DNA of 64,000 bases from Zingiber officinale (Eukaryota > Streptophyta > Magnoliopsida > Zingiberales > Zingiberaceae). The DNA is taken from positions 67,244,239-67,308,238 of the forward strand of contig NC_056005.1 of the NCBI RefSeq assembly GCF_018446385.1. Direction: 5' to 3'. Position numbers and translations under genes: made by a program. The notes under the pieces were generated by a model. The model made no database searches and was not told where the DNA came from. It was given only the letters and a program-made list of their open reading frames with translations. Of the stretch, positions 47,573 to 60,170 are shown piece by piece; positions within the stretch are counted from its first letter, which is position 1; every line of letters starts with the position of its first letter.

Positions 47573-47729
47573 CCGTGAGCTCCGAGGCGGAGGTAGCGCG
47601 AAGGGGAGAGATGAAACCGAGGAAGCTCAGATAACAATGGTAAGCGGAGAGAGGAAGGGGTGGTTTGAAGATACAGGAAAGCTGTGGACTGCCTTGGGTG
47701 GGATCGATAGTTGGCAAATGCGCAACCAT
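47573..47729 (-). other. Possible upstream exon of the F-box gene
   Basis: From an ATG at 47729 an open frame runs to a donor GTATCG at 47572. Splicing to the TTTGCAG acceptor before 47014 keeps frame with the F-box exon and would add 59 residues (total 286). The added peptide is Pro/Ser/Leu-rich without a recognised domain, so this may equally be a 5' untranslated exon. Confidence 0.45.
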
Positions 47730-49115
47730 TTTAACTTTTATTGGAAATAAAGATGGAGCGGTTACGCCGTCATGTCTCCGTTTACATCACCAGTCTGTTG
47801 ACATGCCGGCTGCCAAACTTAACCTAGTTAGGTCATCGGTAGATTCTTAATTTTTTTTTTAAAAAAAAAAAAACAAGAATAAAAATTAAAAGATTGCCTA
47901 TTTTAATGGGATTGCCAAAGATAACTTTCTTAGTATTATAGAAATTGAAATCACTTTATTTATTTATTTATTTCTATGTTAGGAGTTAGGAAGGGGTAAG
48001 TTAAATAATATGAAAATATTTATATTTAAGTTTGAATATGAAAAATATATATGATATTCCAATTGGATTCAAAGCTAAAAAATATTAATGATTTTGGTTC
48101 GAGTTTAATTTGAAATAGATTTGAGCTTGAGTTCAATTCGAATTGTTTGGACCTCAATTCAATTGGAGCAGAATCAAATTAAAGTTAGAAATACCTTAAA
48201 TTTGAATTTGATTTGAATTTTAGAACTTTCATTTAGGCATATGTAAATTAAAATTTTTTATAAAGATAATCAAAGATGTCTTGCAATATAAATTATCTGA
48301 ACATATTATAAGTTTGAATGTGACTAAAAAAACTATCAAACATGTTTGAATTCTACTTGAATTCAAAAATTTCAAATATGAATTAAATATTTTTCAATTT
48401 AACTTGAAAAACTCGCAAACATGTTTTATTCGTTCCTACCCCTAGTTAGGACCAATGGTTTGAGAGGTGAATCTTGCTTGACATACAAATAACAATGTAT
48501 ACTCTTGACTACAAAAATAAAATATATATACAAGACGATATTAACTTTTGTAGCAAAAAGGTGAGCGACCATCACAATATGTGTTTGGGTTATATAAAGA
48601 AAGGTAAATTATGGAATCAACTTATAGCCGACTATTAAATGGTTAAAGGTGAAAGAAATTTATTTTCCAAGGGCATACATCCGTCGAAAACAGATTCCAT
48701 GGCCTCCAAGAAATAAAGACAATAACAACAATGAAACTAGGTTATGAATACAATAAGGAGGCTTATGGATTTATGAAAATATTGGTCAAGATCCACCAAC
48801 TCCAACCCCCAAGGCTCCTTTTAATCTTCCTTGTTTTTTAGTTGGCATTATTTATCCTGCAAGATGATATTAATGATATGGTTTAAAATTTATATTTCTA
48901 CTTCACCATATATGATTCCTCATTGAGTCATGTTGAACTTTTACTATATTTTCTCTTTCTAAAAAACCTTTTAAAAACAGAAACAACCTTTTTACAAATT
49001 TCTTATAAGAAGATAAAAGAAATAAAGACAATAACAACAATGAAATTAGAGACCAACTCCAACTCCAACCCTCAGGTTCCTTTTAATTTTTTTTTTTTAA
49101 AAAAAAAATTGATAC
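47730..49115. other. Intergenic DNA upstream of the F-box gene
   Basis: Probably contains the gene's promoter next to 47730-47850, though no clear TATA box stands out. Farther right is AT-rich DNA with AATTTGAATTTGAATTT-like low-complexity phrases (48050-48420) and a loose direct repeat (AATAAAGACAATAACAACAATGAAA near 48712 and 49020). Confidence 0.5.
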
Positions 49116-49182
49116 TAACCCTCTGTTTGGGAGGATGTGAGTAAAGGGGAGGGAAGAGTAAACATTGATAAAAAGAATTTTT

Positions 49183-52060
49183 TGTCACGCCCCAGAGGAG
49201 TCCCAATCCGAAGAAATTTCGGCAGCATCTCCCTTGTACGGCGGACAATCTGAAACTTTCTACATATCTCCATACCTCAGCCACATGCGGCTGGAATAAT
49301 AACAATAAATATAACACAACCACACAAACATCCACGCAGTTATATATATAATCAAACAAGCAGTAATACTCTGACTCGAAAACCACCCTACTCAACTACA
49401 CTCGTAAACTCAAATCCGACGAAACTCACCTCTTATGCCGACCCGGCAGGCATGTAGTAGAATAAGACCAAATAAAATCCATCGACATCACAAAAATAAA
49501 TACAACATCCAAGTATCAAACAAATCAAGTCTAAACATAGACAAACGAGAAGAAAACTCAAAAGTCAATCAATCCTCAAGGTCTGCATGGGATCTAGCAC
49601 TACGTGCAGTGGGGACTAGCGACTGGAACTCCCTCCTGACAGCATCAACCTGAAAATAACAACAATGGAGACGGGGTGAGTCCAACACTCAGCAGGTACA
49701 GTTGATATGCAAAGTAAAGAAATAACACCTAGCACTAATCATGCGTACAGTCTCCTGATAAAGATAAAGGTAAATGCAAACCGAAGAAGACAGAAGAGAA
49801 TCTGTACTAACCAGGACCCGGTATAAGGACAAACAGTCCGAAAGGTATAGAAGACCTGTATGCATGTCAAACATAGGTATCCAAATTATATGCAGCAAAC
49901 ACAATCACAAACAATAAATGCATCATGCATATGATGCCAATGTCATGGTCACCCCTGACGCCAGTCAGCCAACTCACAACAAAAGTGGGACCAAGTGGGT
50001 AGGGTTGTGACAACCGCTCAGCAACACTACTCCTGATGAGTGATCGAGTGGACGGGATGCTGTCGGAGTACATACGTACTCCTACCCCAAATCATAAATG
50101 GGGGAGCGCAATGCTCTCATCTCCCAGTACACTATGACGGGGAGGAATCTCTAACGTGCTACACGCTGCGTCACACTACCCATGAGCGGATCAACGGAGC
50201 ACCGGAAGAGTCAAACTGACGTGCTACACGCTACAACGGAGCACCGAACAGTGATGAAAACTGGCAAAGTACTCGACAATAATGGAGCAATCTCTCACAC
50301 AGCATGCAATCATGCGAATGGTGCATGTCACTAAGCATGGTAATATGCTAAATCAATCTCTGGACATATGATAATGTGCACCAAAGTAAATAAATCATAT
50401 CAAGGTATATTGATCAATTAAGGTATCAAACCTAGGTCCTGACATGGTAAAACATGGTTATATCACTACCCATGAGCATGTGAAATCAGATAGGTATCAA
50501 TACGAGATGCAAATAAACAATCAATCAAGCAGGTAGCATGTATCGGGTAGTGATTAACCGAAACAAATAAGAAAACACAATTAATGCAAATTGTTAATAT
50601 CATTACTAAGCATATCAAAGACAATAAGTCAAAAGTATCCGCCTCCGAAAATAGAAAGGTCCAATTTGACTCCGAGATACTCATCTCGCGTCAAAGTCCT
50701 GTGTAAACAAAAATACATACATTTATTTAGCTAGAACTCAACGAATAGCTAAATAAAATCTCAACGACCAATAGGATAAGATCCTAATCAACCTATACAT
50801 GATCAACAACATAAATCCAATCCCTTATGATCTACAACTAAGCAAATGCTTAAATCCATAGACCACATCATCTCAATACGTATCTGAATTCCTAATCACA
50901 TTAAGAAATTCCAAATTATTACACCTTACCTCAAAATCACAGTCGTGATCACTGATCCAATGCCAAGATATAGTTGCTGCTGGATCAAGATTTGTGGTCG
51001 AGATTGTAGACCTGTTGTCTTCCAAAGCAAACGCCCCAATCAATGGTTGCTGACCAAGAAACCAACAAGTTTTAGTGTTACTACTTGGATCTGTAATCCA
51101 AACGCAGATCAAAAGAATACTACTGATAAGAAGAAATAGCAAGGGTACGTTGCTCACCTCACTTACCTGTGAGCGGGGAAAGAAGAATGACCGAACGACA
51201 GTGGAAGCTAAGCCGCGGGAGGGAGGACCTCTGGTCCCAAGAGCCGATCACCACAAATCAGTGAGGAGGAGCCAAGACTCGGAACTAGGGCAGAGATCAA
51301 ACTCGGCAGGCAAGGTGGCGTTGGCACTGGGGTTCGACACAGAGGAAGGAAGGAAAAATCGGGAAACAGAGGAGGGAAAACCAGCACTGCTCGTTGTCGG
51401 CTCTGTGAGTGGCAGCCGACGACGGATCTAGGGCACGGCTGGCACAAGCGTCGGGTGAGGTGGAGGCCGGAAGAAGGGAGGAGATGGCAACCCTTCCGGG
51501 CAACGACGGTGCGGTGCAGAGATGTGGCAGAGAGGAAGAAGAGCACAGATGAATAAGCGGTGCTGCTCTGTGCGTCGCCGGCGACAATGGCGTCGGGTCG
51601 GAGTGGCGGCGACGCGGCTAGGGATCGGGTCCGGCGCTCGCTGTGGTGGCGGGAGAGGATGCTAGGGCGCAACCTCGGCAGGAGGAAGCTCGGCTAGGGC
51701 ACGGAATGGCCGGCGGAGACTGCGGTAGTCGGCGGTCGGGCGGCGTCGGGTGGCTAGGGCAGGGAGATTAGGGCTTCGGCGTGAGAGAAGAAGGGAAGAG
51801 GGCGCGGGCGGTTTTTTTTTTCGGGGAGGAGAAACAGAGGAACCGGCGAAAAATAAAGGAAAAAGGAAAATTAAATAAAGGAAAAGAATTAAGAAAAATT
51901 CAACTTTTCCTCATTTAAATGGGGTAACCTAAACAGGCTTTTCCGACCCCGTTTTTATCCCCATTAACTCGTCCGTACGAGCTCCGAAAAATTCCCGAAA
52001 AATTTCTAAAAATTCCGGAAAATTCCCTTATTAATATTCGTCTATTTCCGGTATTTTACA
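49183..52060 (-). repeat. Solo LTR of a Del-like gypsy element
   Basis: 2878 bp from TGTCACGCCCC to GTATTTTACA, flanked by TTTTT on both sides (49178-49182 and 52061-52065). The minus strand reads TGTAAAATAC...GGGGCGTGACA, like LTR A. No interior is attached. GC-rich open frames at about 51075-51670 are LTR sequence and match no protein family I know. Confidence 0.85.
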
Positions 52061-52066
52061 TTTTTA

Positions 52067-52337
52067 CACTTGTTTGGGAGAGAGTGAGTCATGAAGGGGA
52101 AGGGGGAGAGAAGGGTAAAGCTTCCCCTTGCATGCTCGAGAATCAGCGAAATTTCTTACACCCCAATTTGGGGTGTAAGGAAGGGGAAGAAGAAATTATT
52201 TCAATTTTATCCTTATTTATTTTTTCACATACAGATTTATTAAAAAAATAAGAGGTTATTTTTATAAATTTATATATTTAACCTTCATTTCCATCCCTTT
52301 CCTCTCAAATGAACTTTTCCTCCCTTCCAAACAAGGG
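52067..52337. mobile_element. Second MITE-like inverted-repeat element
   Basis: CACTTGTTTGGGAGAGAG at 52067 is inverted at 52320-52337 (ends CTTCCAAACAAGGG). It has TTA on the left and TAA on the right, not an exact duplication, and its ends resemble those of the surrounding MITE. It may be a related copy inserted into it, or an internal repeat. Confidence 0.5.
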
Positions 52338-52424
52338 TAAGATAAATATATTACTTTCCCTTCCTTCCCCTCCCTTCCCCTTCCATTAATGAACCTTGTC
52401 TCACCTCATCCAAACAGAGGGTAA

Positions 52425-53562
52425 GTATTCAACTTACGTCGATTATCTTAGGGGTGACTAGCCAGTCCTATATAAATTTTTCATTAGCTATTAGGATAAA
52501 TAAGGAATCATTCCCAACAAATGATCCATCGGTCCAATATTTTTAAGTGTCCATTAAAAAAAAATTCATCCATTAATTCATTAAATTTAAAACTTGATCC
52601 TTTTAATCTTCCTTAAGTGGCCTTCAAGATGTATGCAACCTTTATTATTTTGTTCTACCATCTATCAATTGATTACTTGCATCTTAGTCAATTGGCCACA
52701 ACTTCAATTGACTGGTCAACCTAACCACTTCTACTAAGAGTTATAACTTTCCTCCACATGATTAATGGTCTTCTTTTTAACTCGGTAGGGAATCATTTGA
52801 TTATTCCCATAAACATATGTTTTGTTCACTAGTCAACTCTAAACTTGAGTCAACTTATCTTACTAGTTGAATGGAGACACCTTCCAGTCGATTGGAGCCT
52901 CGACTATGATCATCATAATGATCGAGTCTTTGCCTATATCAAGTGCTACCCTAACCCTAAAATAAAAATTGTTCAACTCTCACAACTCACTCAAGACCTT
53001 ACCTTTCGCAACTAACTTCTCCAGTAAGGTTATCTCTCATTAAGTCTTAAGTCCCTCGAATGCATTAAACTCATAGTTTGCTCCACACGTCATCCTTCAA
53101 TCTTTACCAACATAGTTCGTCTTCTTCAAATTACCATCAATGTTGCATCTCAATGTTCCTCAATCTACAGTCACTAACCTATCTCATTCCATCCTTCTCC
53201 AATCTCCAATGAACCTCGGGCGACTAGCCAACCAACTTGGTTGCACCAAGTTAAGCTCCACAAGCTACTCCACTACCACACAATGCTTCTCATTCTATGA
53301 TCCCTCAAATACCTTGTGCATCCTTTTCCAAACTCAATTGGACCTTCAAGTCATTGAACATGTCTCTTTGGCCATGCCGAATCATCAACTACACTCGACC
53401 TTGTCAACTTACAAGCTCTATAAGCTTCATCTGTCTCCTAACAAGTTCCTATAAAATTCAATGCATAAATCAAATACACAAGCAAAAGTCTAACTTATAA
53501 CTTTTGCCTAAATATTAAAATCCATGGTTGAGTTGATCACTTACGGCACAATTGCACTAACA
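52425..53562 (-). repeat. Degraded minus-strand LTR remnant
   Basis: Ends TGCACTAACA at 53562, so the minus strand begins TGTTAGTGCAATTGTGCCG after a purine-rich AAAAAATGAAGAA. It carries decayed AGTCGATTGG/GTCGACTG-like sites near 52880 and so resembles TR-GAG LTRs. The right-hand interior (53563-53900) loosely resembles that of TR-GAG2. The left boundary is not clear. Confidence 0.5.
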
Positions 53563-54439
53563 TTCTTCATTTTTTGATGTTTAACAACAATTTAAAGTTA
53601 AGGAAATTAACAAATATTATGGGACTCCAAACTCTCTCTATACCTAATCTTTCCCTAGAGCTTGAAATTTTCCAAGAGAAGATGAGGTTTCTAAATCACT
53701 TCCTGAAGTGATATTTCTAGTTTAAACCTCTTCCCTTCTACACACTTTAACATATATATATATAAATCACCAAGAATGGGTAAAGGCATGAAATTTGATC
53801 ATAGAACAATATTTATAATCGCCTAAATCGATTTACATGAATACCCTAAGTTATCATGATAAAAAAAGTGTTTAAAATTTCATTCTAAATTTTTTGTACA
53901 ACATCAATCAACTCTCAATAGGTTGACAATAGATTGAACCAAGAACTAGTTGACTAGTTACTAGCACAGATGACTTTGCTCCAAGCTACACCATTATGCC
54001 AATTTCTAAAATGTAATGGAAAGTATTGGTGCAATCATATCCTAATGGTAAAGTCCAACCATATGGTTCTAATGTTTTTGAAAAAAAAATAAATTAGGCT
54101 AATATTATTATTACTACTAAAGTGTGTCAAATGTGCAGATACAAGTTAAGGTGAGCTTCATGAAGTTCAAGGGAATCAAGGTTAATCAAACATTTAACAA
54201 AGGACAAATTTAGCCATGATAGTAGGCGAGGGAGAGACAAAGGCGTGGGCTCTTAGTGAACAAGAAAGACCCACAGGTGAGGCTCTTGGAAAATGAAGAA
54301 GACTTGAAGGTGAGGACTCTTGACATATAAAATTTTGATACTTTAAGATTGTTCAGATATCTAAACATGAGAAGTCCTAAGGTTAAATCTCATGTGAGTT
54401 GTAGAGGATATGAATGACTTATATTTTGGGTCTTGGGTA
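53563..54439 (-). other. Probable interior remnant of the same LTR element
   Basis: Starts with the purine tract (minus strand) of the adjacent LTR. No coding domain is recognisable; it may include other repeat debris. Confidence 0.35.
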
Positions 54440-55160
54440 TGTTGGATCGGAAAGTGCTTTTTGAGGGAGGGGGTGAATAGTGCTCATGACTTTTTATGTT
54501 TTCCGTTAAAAACTATCGGAGAAAATGTAGCAGAAAGTAAAGTAAAGGAAGTTCACACTCGTTGAGTACTTTCGATGGACAATCAACTAATAGCTTGAAT
54601 AAATTACAAAAATGAAGTATAAGAACTATAACGTAAAGTTACTTACAATAAAGAGAATTGAAAAACTTGATCGTAGGTTATTGGAGCAATGTTTGGGCGT
54701 CGTCGAGTTGTCTTTGGAGCAACGTGCAAGAGAAGATTGTTGAAATTGAGTTCTGTCTTGTTGGCTGCTCTAACAGGGGTTTTATATGTAAGTACTTGGG
54801 CTGGTTTTGATGTGATCAAACCAAGTCAAGTTAGGCCATATTGTATTTGATGCCTTGTGTCTAAGTGTGTAGAAACTCAATAGCATAAAAAATCGACCAG
54901 ACGAGCAAAATGACACGGAAAGGGAATCAGATGGGCTTAATGCATCCGATGAACGAGAAGCTGCGGAAGAGTATACCGACAGACGAGAAAGATGTGCATG
55001 ACATATCTGAGAGACGATAAACCAAGGAGAAAGTTTGTCCGAGGAGGAGGTCGGAGTTGGGTTCAAGTGTGATCAACTCAAGATGGTTGAAGCATCACCC
55101 AAATAAAAGAGGAAGAGTTAACCAGTTTTTGAAGGTTAATTGGGCGAGATGCCTTATGGA
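54440..55160 (-). repeat. Copia-like LTR remnant
   Basis: TGTTGGATCGG, then a G-rich GGGAGGGGGTGAATAG. On the minus strand this is the CTATTCACCCCC...CCAACA end typical of copia LTRs in this window. The other end was not located and no duplication of GGGTA was found, so it is truncated. Confidence 0.5.
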
Positions 55161-56492
55161 TGGTGTAGTGTCCTAAAATCGACCATGTACAGTCAATAAA
55201 TCATTTAATTTAAATAAGATAAAATAATGAAAATAATAAATAAATAATTGTAGCATTTTCTCTCTCTCATAATGTGGTAAATAGGATTTAATTAATATTA
55301 GCTTATATATGGATATAAGATCATGGCACGTATGAGATTTAAAATAATTGGAATTAAATTATTTAAACATAGGACCTATTTTTAATTATACGTATAGGAT
55401 ATAACATATTTGGTATGAAATTATTTAAATATGGACCTAGCTTAACTACATATATAGAATTGTTAGCCTACGAACCTCTTATTACGGAATCATATGGGCT
55501 GCTCATGTGGCATATCCTCGTCATTATATGATTCTAAAAAAAAAATCTGCGTCATTTTTTCCCCTTAAAATCTATTTTTCTTCCGTCGAACCCCTCCTCG
55601 CCGCTCTCCTCGCGCGTCGACCCACACCAACCCTCCCTCGTCATGCCCTGCCCTCTCTCGCTGCAACACCTTCCCTCTTCAGCGACACTGCCAACGACGT
55701 CGCCCTCCGATCCGAATCCGCCAAACCCCTCCTCGTCGCTCTCCTCGTCGTCGACCCTCACCGCGACGTTGTGCCACAACAATACCTCACCACGCCCTGC
55801 CCTCTCTCGTAGCACCCTCCTGCGAGTTTAGGCTTTCCAACCCTTTCCGTGCCCTGCCCTCCCTCACTGCGATTTCGACCGTCGTTGTGTCGAGCCTCCC
55901 TCCCTCGCCGCAAGGGAACTAGGTTTTCCCTATACTGCGACGAAACTAATTTTCCCCACACGTCCCTCACTTGCTGCGACGAAGCTACGTTTTCCCTCTC
56001 TCATCGATCCATCTCCTACCGATAAGCACAGAGGTTCTTGAAACCTGACGACATTTCTATTCAAATAATCATGCGTTCTTATTTACTCACAGCTAATGAG
56101 AATTTCTTTGTTCTACTAGTTCTGCTATTGCATTTGATATGAAGATCTTAATTCTGGTTGATCTCTCCAAGTATACAAGTTTTTTGCAACTAGTGACAAC
56201 AACAAAACTGGTAGTGATATTGATCATCATTTTCTGATTTGAGCAACAAACTAGGTATGAAGATCTTAATTTGATTTGATCATCATTTTCTGAAATTATG
56301 ATAGTGATACTAATTATATATTTTTGATTGAAGTAGTCAAATTATAAAATGGTAGAAATTAAAATTGAAATAAGTTGTAGTTTTTATCAAATGATCTGAA
56401 ATTTGTAATTTTGAGTTTAAATTAAAATAAGTTATAGTTTTTATTTATTTATCTACTTATCTGTTCTCAAATATAATGTGACATTTCCAGAA
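55161..56492 (+). other. Region 5' of the FRS-like pseudogene
   Basis: 55161-55550 is AT-rich with no feature. 55551-56030 is C-rich and GC-richer, with a 135-bp-period direct repeat of CGAACCCCTCCTCG-like sequence (55589 and 55724). It could be a 5' untranslated exon: a possible donor at about 56033 and a TTTCCAG acceptor at 56484-56490, just before the ATG, would define an intron. This is speculative. Confidence 0.35.
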
Positions 56493-58679
56493 ATGGACGG
56501 AAATAGAGTTGATGATTATGAATATATTCCTCAAGTTGCAGATGTTAGAAACCCAAAAATTGGGATGGAAGTCTCATCGCTAGAGGATATATATTCATTC
56601 TATAACCAATATGCACGAGAAGTCAGATTTAATTCAAGGATAAACACAAGAAAGAAAAATAAGATAACAAATGAAGTGATGTGGAAACAAATTATATACT
56701 TTAAAGAAGGGCATACTGATCTAATGCGGAATGCTAAACATGCAAAAATTGATCAACTAACAAGGGAAAGAGCACGTGACACAGTTAGAACGGGTTGTAA
56801 GTCAAATATTGCATTTGTTAAGAAATAGATCGAACCTAATTAGGTTGTCAGTAACTTTATAGAAATCCATAATCATCCACTCTCGACTCCATCAAAGGTG
56901 CATTTACTACGCTCACATCGTAATGTTTCAACAGCAAAGAAAACATTAACTAAACAGTTTTCAGAGGCCAATGTACCAACTTGTCAACAAATGCATTTAT
57001 TAGAGATAGAATATGGAGGGCCTGAGAGCATAGGTTGCACAGAAAGAGATATTAGAAACTTTAAAAAAACCCTAAGAGATGAACAAAAGGGTATTGATGC
57101 TGAAACACTAATCGAGTTATTTACATCCGAAAAAGAGAAGAATTCATCTTTTTTCTTTGATTACAGGACCGATTCAGATAACAAATTTAGTAGGTATTTT
57201 TGGGTTGATCATGTATCAAGGAGGGCATATAGTGTATTTGGTGATGTAGTTGTATTTGATACAACATATAACACAAACAAATATGACTTGATTTTGACAC
57301 CATTTGTAGGAGTTAATCATCATCATCAGACAATCATTTTTGGTTGCGGGTTTTTTAAGTGATGAAAAAACTGAATCTTTTCTTTGGTTGCTTAAGAAGT
57401 TCATAGAAGAATACCTAAAGGTCCACCAAATATTATCATCACTGATCAGGATCCTGCTATGACGAAAGCCATTGCACAAGTTTTCACTCAAATAGTGCAT
57501 CGATATTATTTGTGGCACATACTAAACAAATTTTCAGATAAATTAGACCCTTTGACTTTTCAAACTTATTATCAAAGCATAAAGAATGTCATTGCAAATT
57601 CAACAACACTTGATAATTTTGAGAAGTCATGGGAAGAAGTTATCAAGTGTACTAACTTAGAGACAAATGATTGGTTATCGTCGATGTATGAATTGTGGCA
57701 CAGTGGGTGCCGATATATTTTAGGCATGTATTTTGTGTTGGAATGTCAAGTAGTCAGAGATATGAAAGCTCACATTCATTTTTCAAGAGGTATATATCTC
57801 AAATAAGAACTCATTGATGAATTTTATCACCTGTTTCAATAGAGCACTGAGACACCAAAGACATAATGAGTTAGTTGTGAACCATATTGATATAAATGCA
57901 ACCCATGATATAAATGAGCAACCCAAGATTAAAACAAATTGGCCAATGAAAACTTAAATTGTTAAGTTGTATACAAAAAAGAAATGGCTGGAATTTCAAA
58001 GTGAAATGGGCGAGAGTCATGGTTATTATGTACAACAGACACTTACAGAAGTTGACTTAGTGGTTTATCATGTGATGAAATTTCAAAGTTGTTCTTCCTC
58101 CAAACCAAGGGTGCTTACACATGACAAACAGAGGGACTATATATCGTGTAGTTGTATGAAATTTGAGTTTGAGGGCATTCCATGCAGACATATGTTAGCA
58201 TTTTTTCGTATCAACCAAGTGGTTCATTTACCTAATATGTATATATTCAAACGATGGACACGAGATGCAAAGGTTGGAGCAATATATGCTTTGTGGAAGC
58301 AAAATTTCATCGATGATCCAGATCCTGAAAGATTTTTGATATCGAAACACATGAGGTTATCCTATAAAGTTTCAATGCTAATTAATGATGCATCTTTGAC
58401 TGATGAGGGGACAAACTTCTTGGATAAATCATTTGATTATATCTATAACAAAATTCAAGAGATAAACATTAGTAAAACATGCGATGATGGAAGTAAAAGG
58501 AAGAAATCCATGGATGAAGGTCTTGGTATTATTGATCCTTCTTCAGTAAGAACAAAGGGATCTGGGAAAGGATTAAAATCATCAAAGGAGAAGTCAATCT
58601 CAAAGTCCAAGATATGTCATGGATATGGACATCGAGGTGTGTCACATGACAAGCGCAACTGTCCAATTTTTCAACAAAG
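56493..58679 (+). pseudogene. FAR1/FHY3-related (FRS-like) gene, MULE-derived, disrupted
   Basis: FAR1-related proteins descend from MULE transposases and include light-signalling transcription factors. From ATG 56493 the order is a FAR1 DNA-binding region (SLEDIYSFYNQYA, GCKSNIA), a MULE transposase core (VVVFDTTYNTNKYDL near 57253, ITDQDPAM near 57440), and an intact SWIM zinc finger CSC-x9-CRH (58147-58191). A C-terminal Cys/His knuckle (CHGYGHRGVSHDKRNCP) comes before a splice-donor-like GGTATATG at 58679. It is broken by TAG at 56826 and 56841, one extra T near 57355, a compensating shift near 57410 and further shifts about 57700-57960. It may be a dead FRS gene or a decayed MULE of that type; no terminal inverted repeats were seen. 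Confidence 0.85.
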
Positions 58680-59220
58680 GTATATGCCAATTAATTCTAT
58701 ATTTCTATTATTATTTTACTTGCAAACTCAAATTATTTTTATTATATTACATTTTGTAAATATGACAATGTGTCGATTGTCATATCAATTGAAGATAATT
58801 ATCATAACAACATTGACGATACATATGAAACAAATTTGACATCTAGAGCTGGTACTATCAAAGTTTTATTTTCTTAAATTATAGTGGATCATTGAGAAAA
58901 TAAAGTTAATAATTATCTTTATGGTTGTAGGTTCTAACAACATGCGGTAGGATATTTGTAATTATCTATGACGACCGGTAATCGTCTATTTCCTTTGTTT
59001 GCACAATTAGAAAATACATTTCATCTTTCTTTTATTGAGCTAGATCAGTAATGCAAATATAATTACTAACTTACTTTTTTTAATTTTTGTAGATAACTGG
59101 TGCTTTACTTTTTGATATTTTGTTGTTGAATTACAATTCAATGACTTACTTAAAACTTGCATGCGATATCCGGAAAAAGAACTGAAATGTACTCTCTTTT
59201 CAAACTTTTTTGTATCCTTA
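58680..59220. other. AT-rich DNA after the FRS-like pseudogene
   Basis: May include the last intron and a short terminal exon of the pseudogene near 58760-58850 (IEDNYHNNIDD-like). Nothing else recognised. Confidence 0.35.
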
Positions 59221-60170
59221 ATTTCTGTTGGAGTGTATACTAAAAGCCTAGCTTTTGTAAATATTTATTTTTGAAATAAAAGAATTATATTGGTCAATAT
59301 CTATATTTATTTGTTAAATGTAATTATTCAATTAATTTATATAGTAGACAACATGGTGTGTAGTGTCACACACAAAAGATCATGTTGACAATTCTTTATA
59401 AATTATAAACAGTTACTTACGACTAAGATGGAAAGGAACAAACCATCGGAATAGTCGTAGTGTAATTAAGTATTAGTTTGTCTTGATTAATAAATGACAC
59501 TGATACATTCTAAAGTGTATTGAGTAGAACCATTTAGGTAAGTTATTTTTGTACTGACTTAGTAAAAGAACTAGACCTTAGTTATTATGGAAGTGTGTGC
59601 TCTTAATCCTAATATAATAACAAGCACATATATTTAATATTTATTTCTTTGACTTGTCAAAGGGTGAGGTTTAGCTCGATAAATCAATATGCCCGATAAG
59701 TTAGGAAATGATATTACTTATAGTGTGTATTGTTGATTATAGAAGGAATCTGTGTCCTAGTTATCTAGGTTGAGAATGTCCCCAAGAGGAGCTCATAAGG
59801 ATTGTCATGTTAAACCCTGCAGGTGGACTTAGTCCAATATGACAATGAAGTTGAGTGGTACTACTCTTGGATCTAGATATTAATTAAGTGAGTTGTCAGT
59901 AACTTACTTAATTAGTGGACATTTGTTATCTTAAACACAGGGAGACTAACACACTCATGATAAGAAGGAGCTCATAATGTAATTTGGGAATGGTGCGGTA
60001 ATGCGGTAATAACTCTATAGTGGAATGAGTTATTATCGATGAACTTGAGTTGTGTGTTCGGGGTGAACACGGGATACTCAAGCTCATCGGAAGGCCAAAA
60101 CCAATTTCTCCTCTAGGTCCCTGTCGTAGCCTCATTATAGCCTCAAGTCTATACAAATATAAGACTCTTT

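Larger units (their letters stand above)
49119..52421. mobile_element. Harbinger/Tourist-like MITE, split by a solo LTR
   Basis: Left end CCCTCTGTTTGG at 49119 and right end CCAAACAGAGGG at 52421 are inverted repeats (about 20 of 23 bases). They are flanked by TAA (49116-49118 and 52422-52424), the 3-bp duplication of PIF/Harbinger elements. Only about 64 bases of the left arm precede the solo LTR at 49183. The right arm holds a second nested inverted-repeat element. There is no transposase. Confidence 0.75.
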
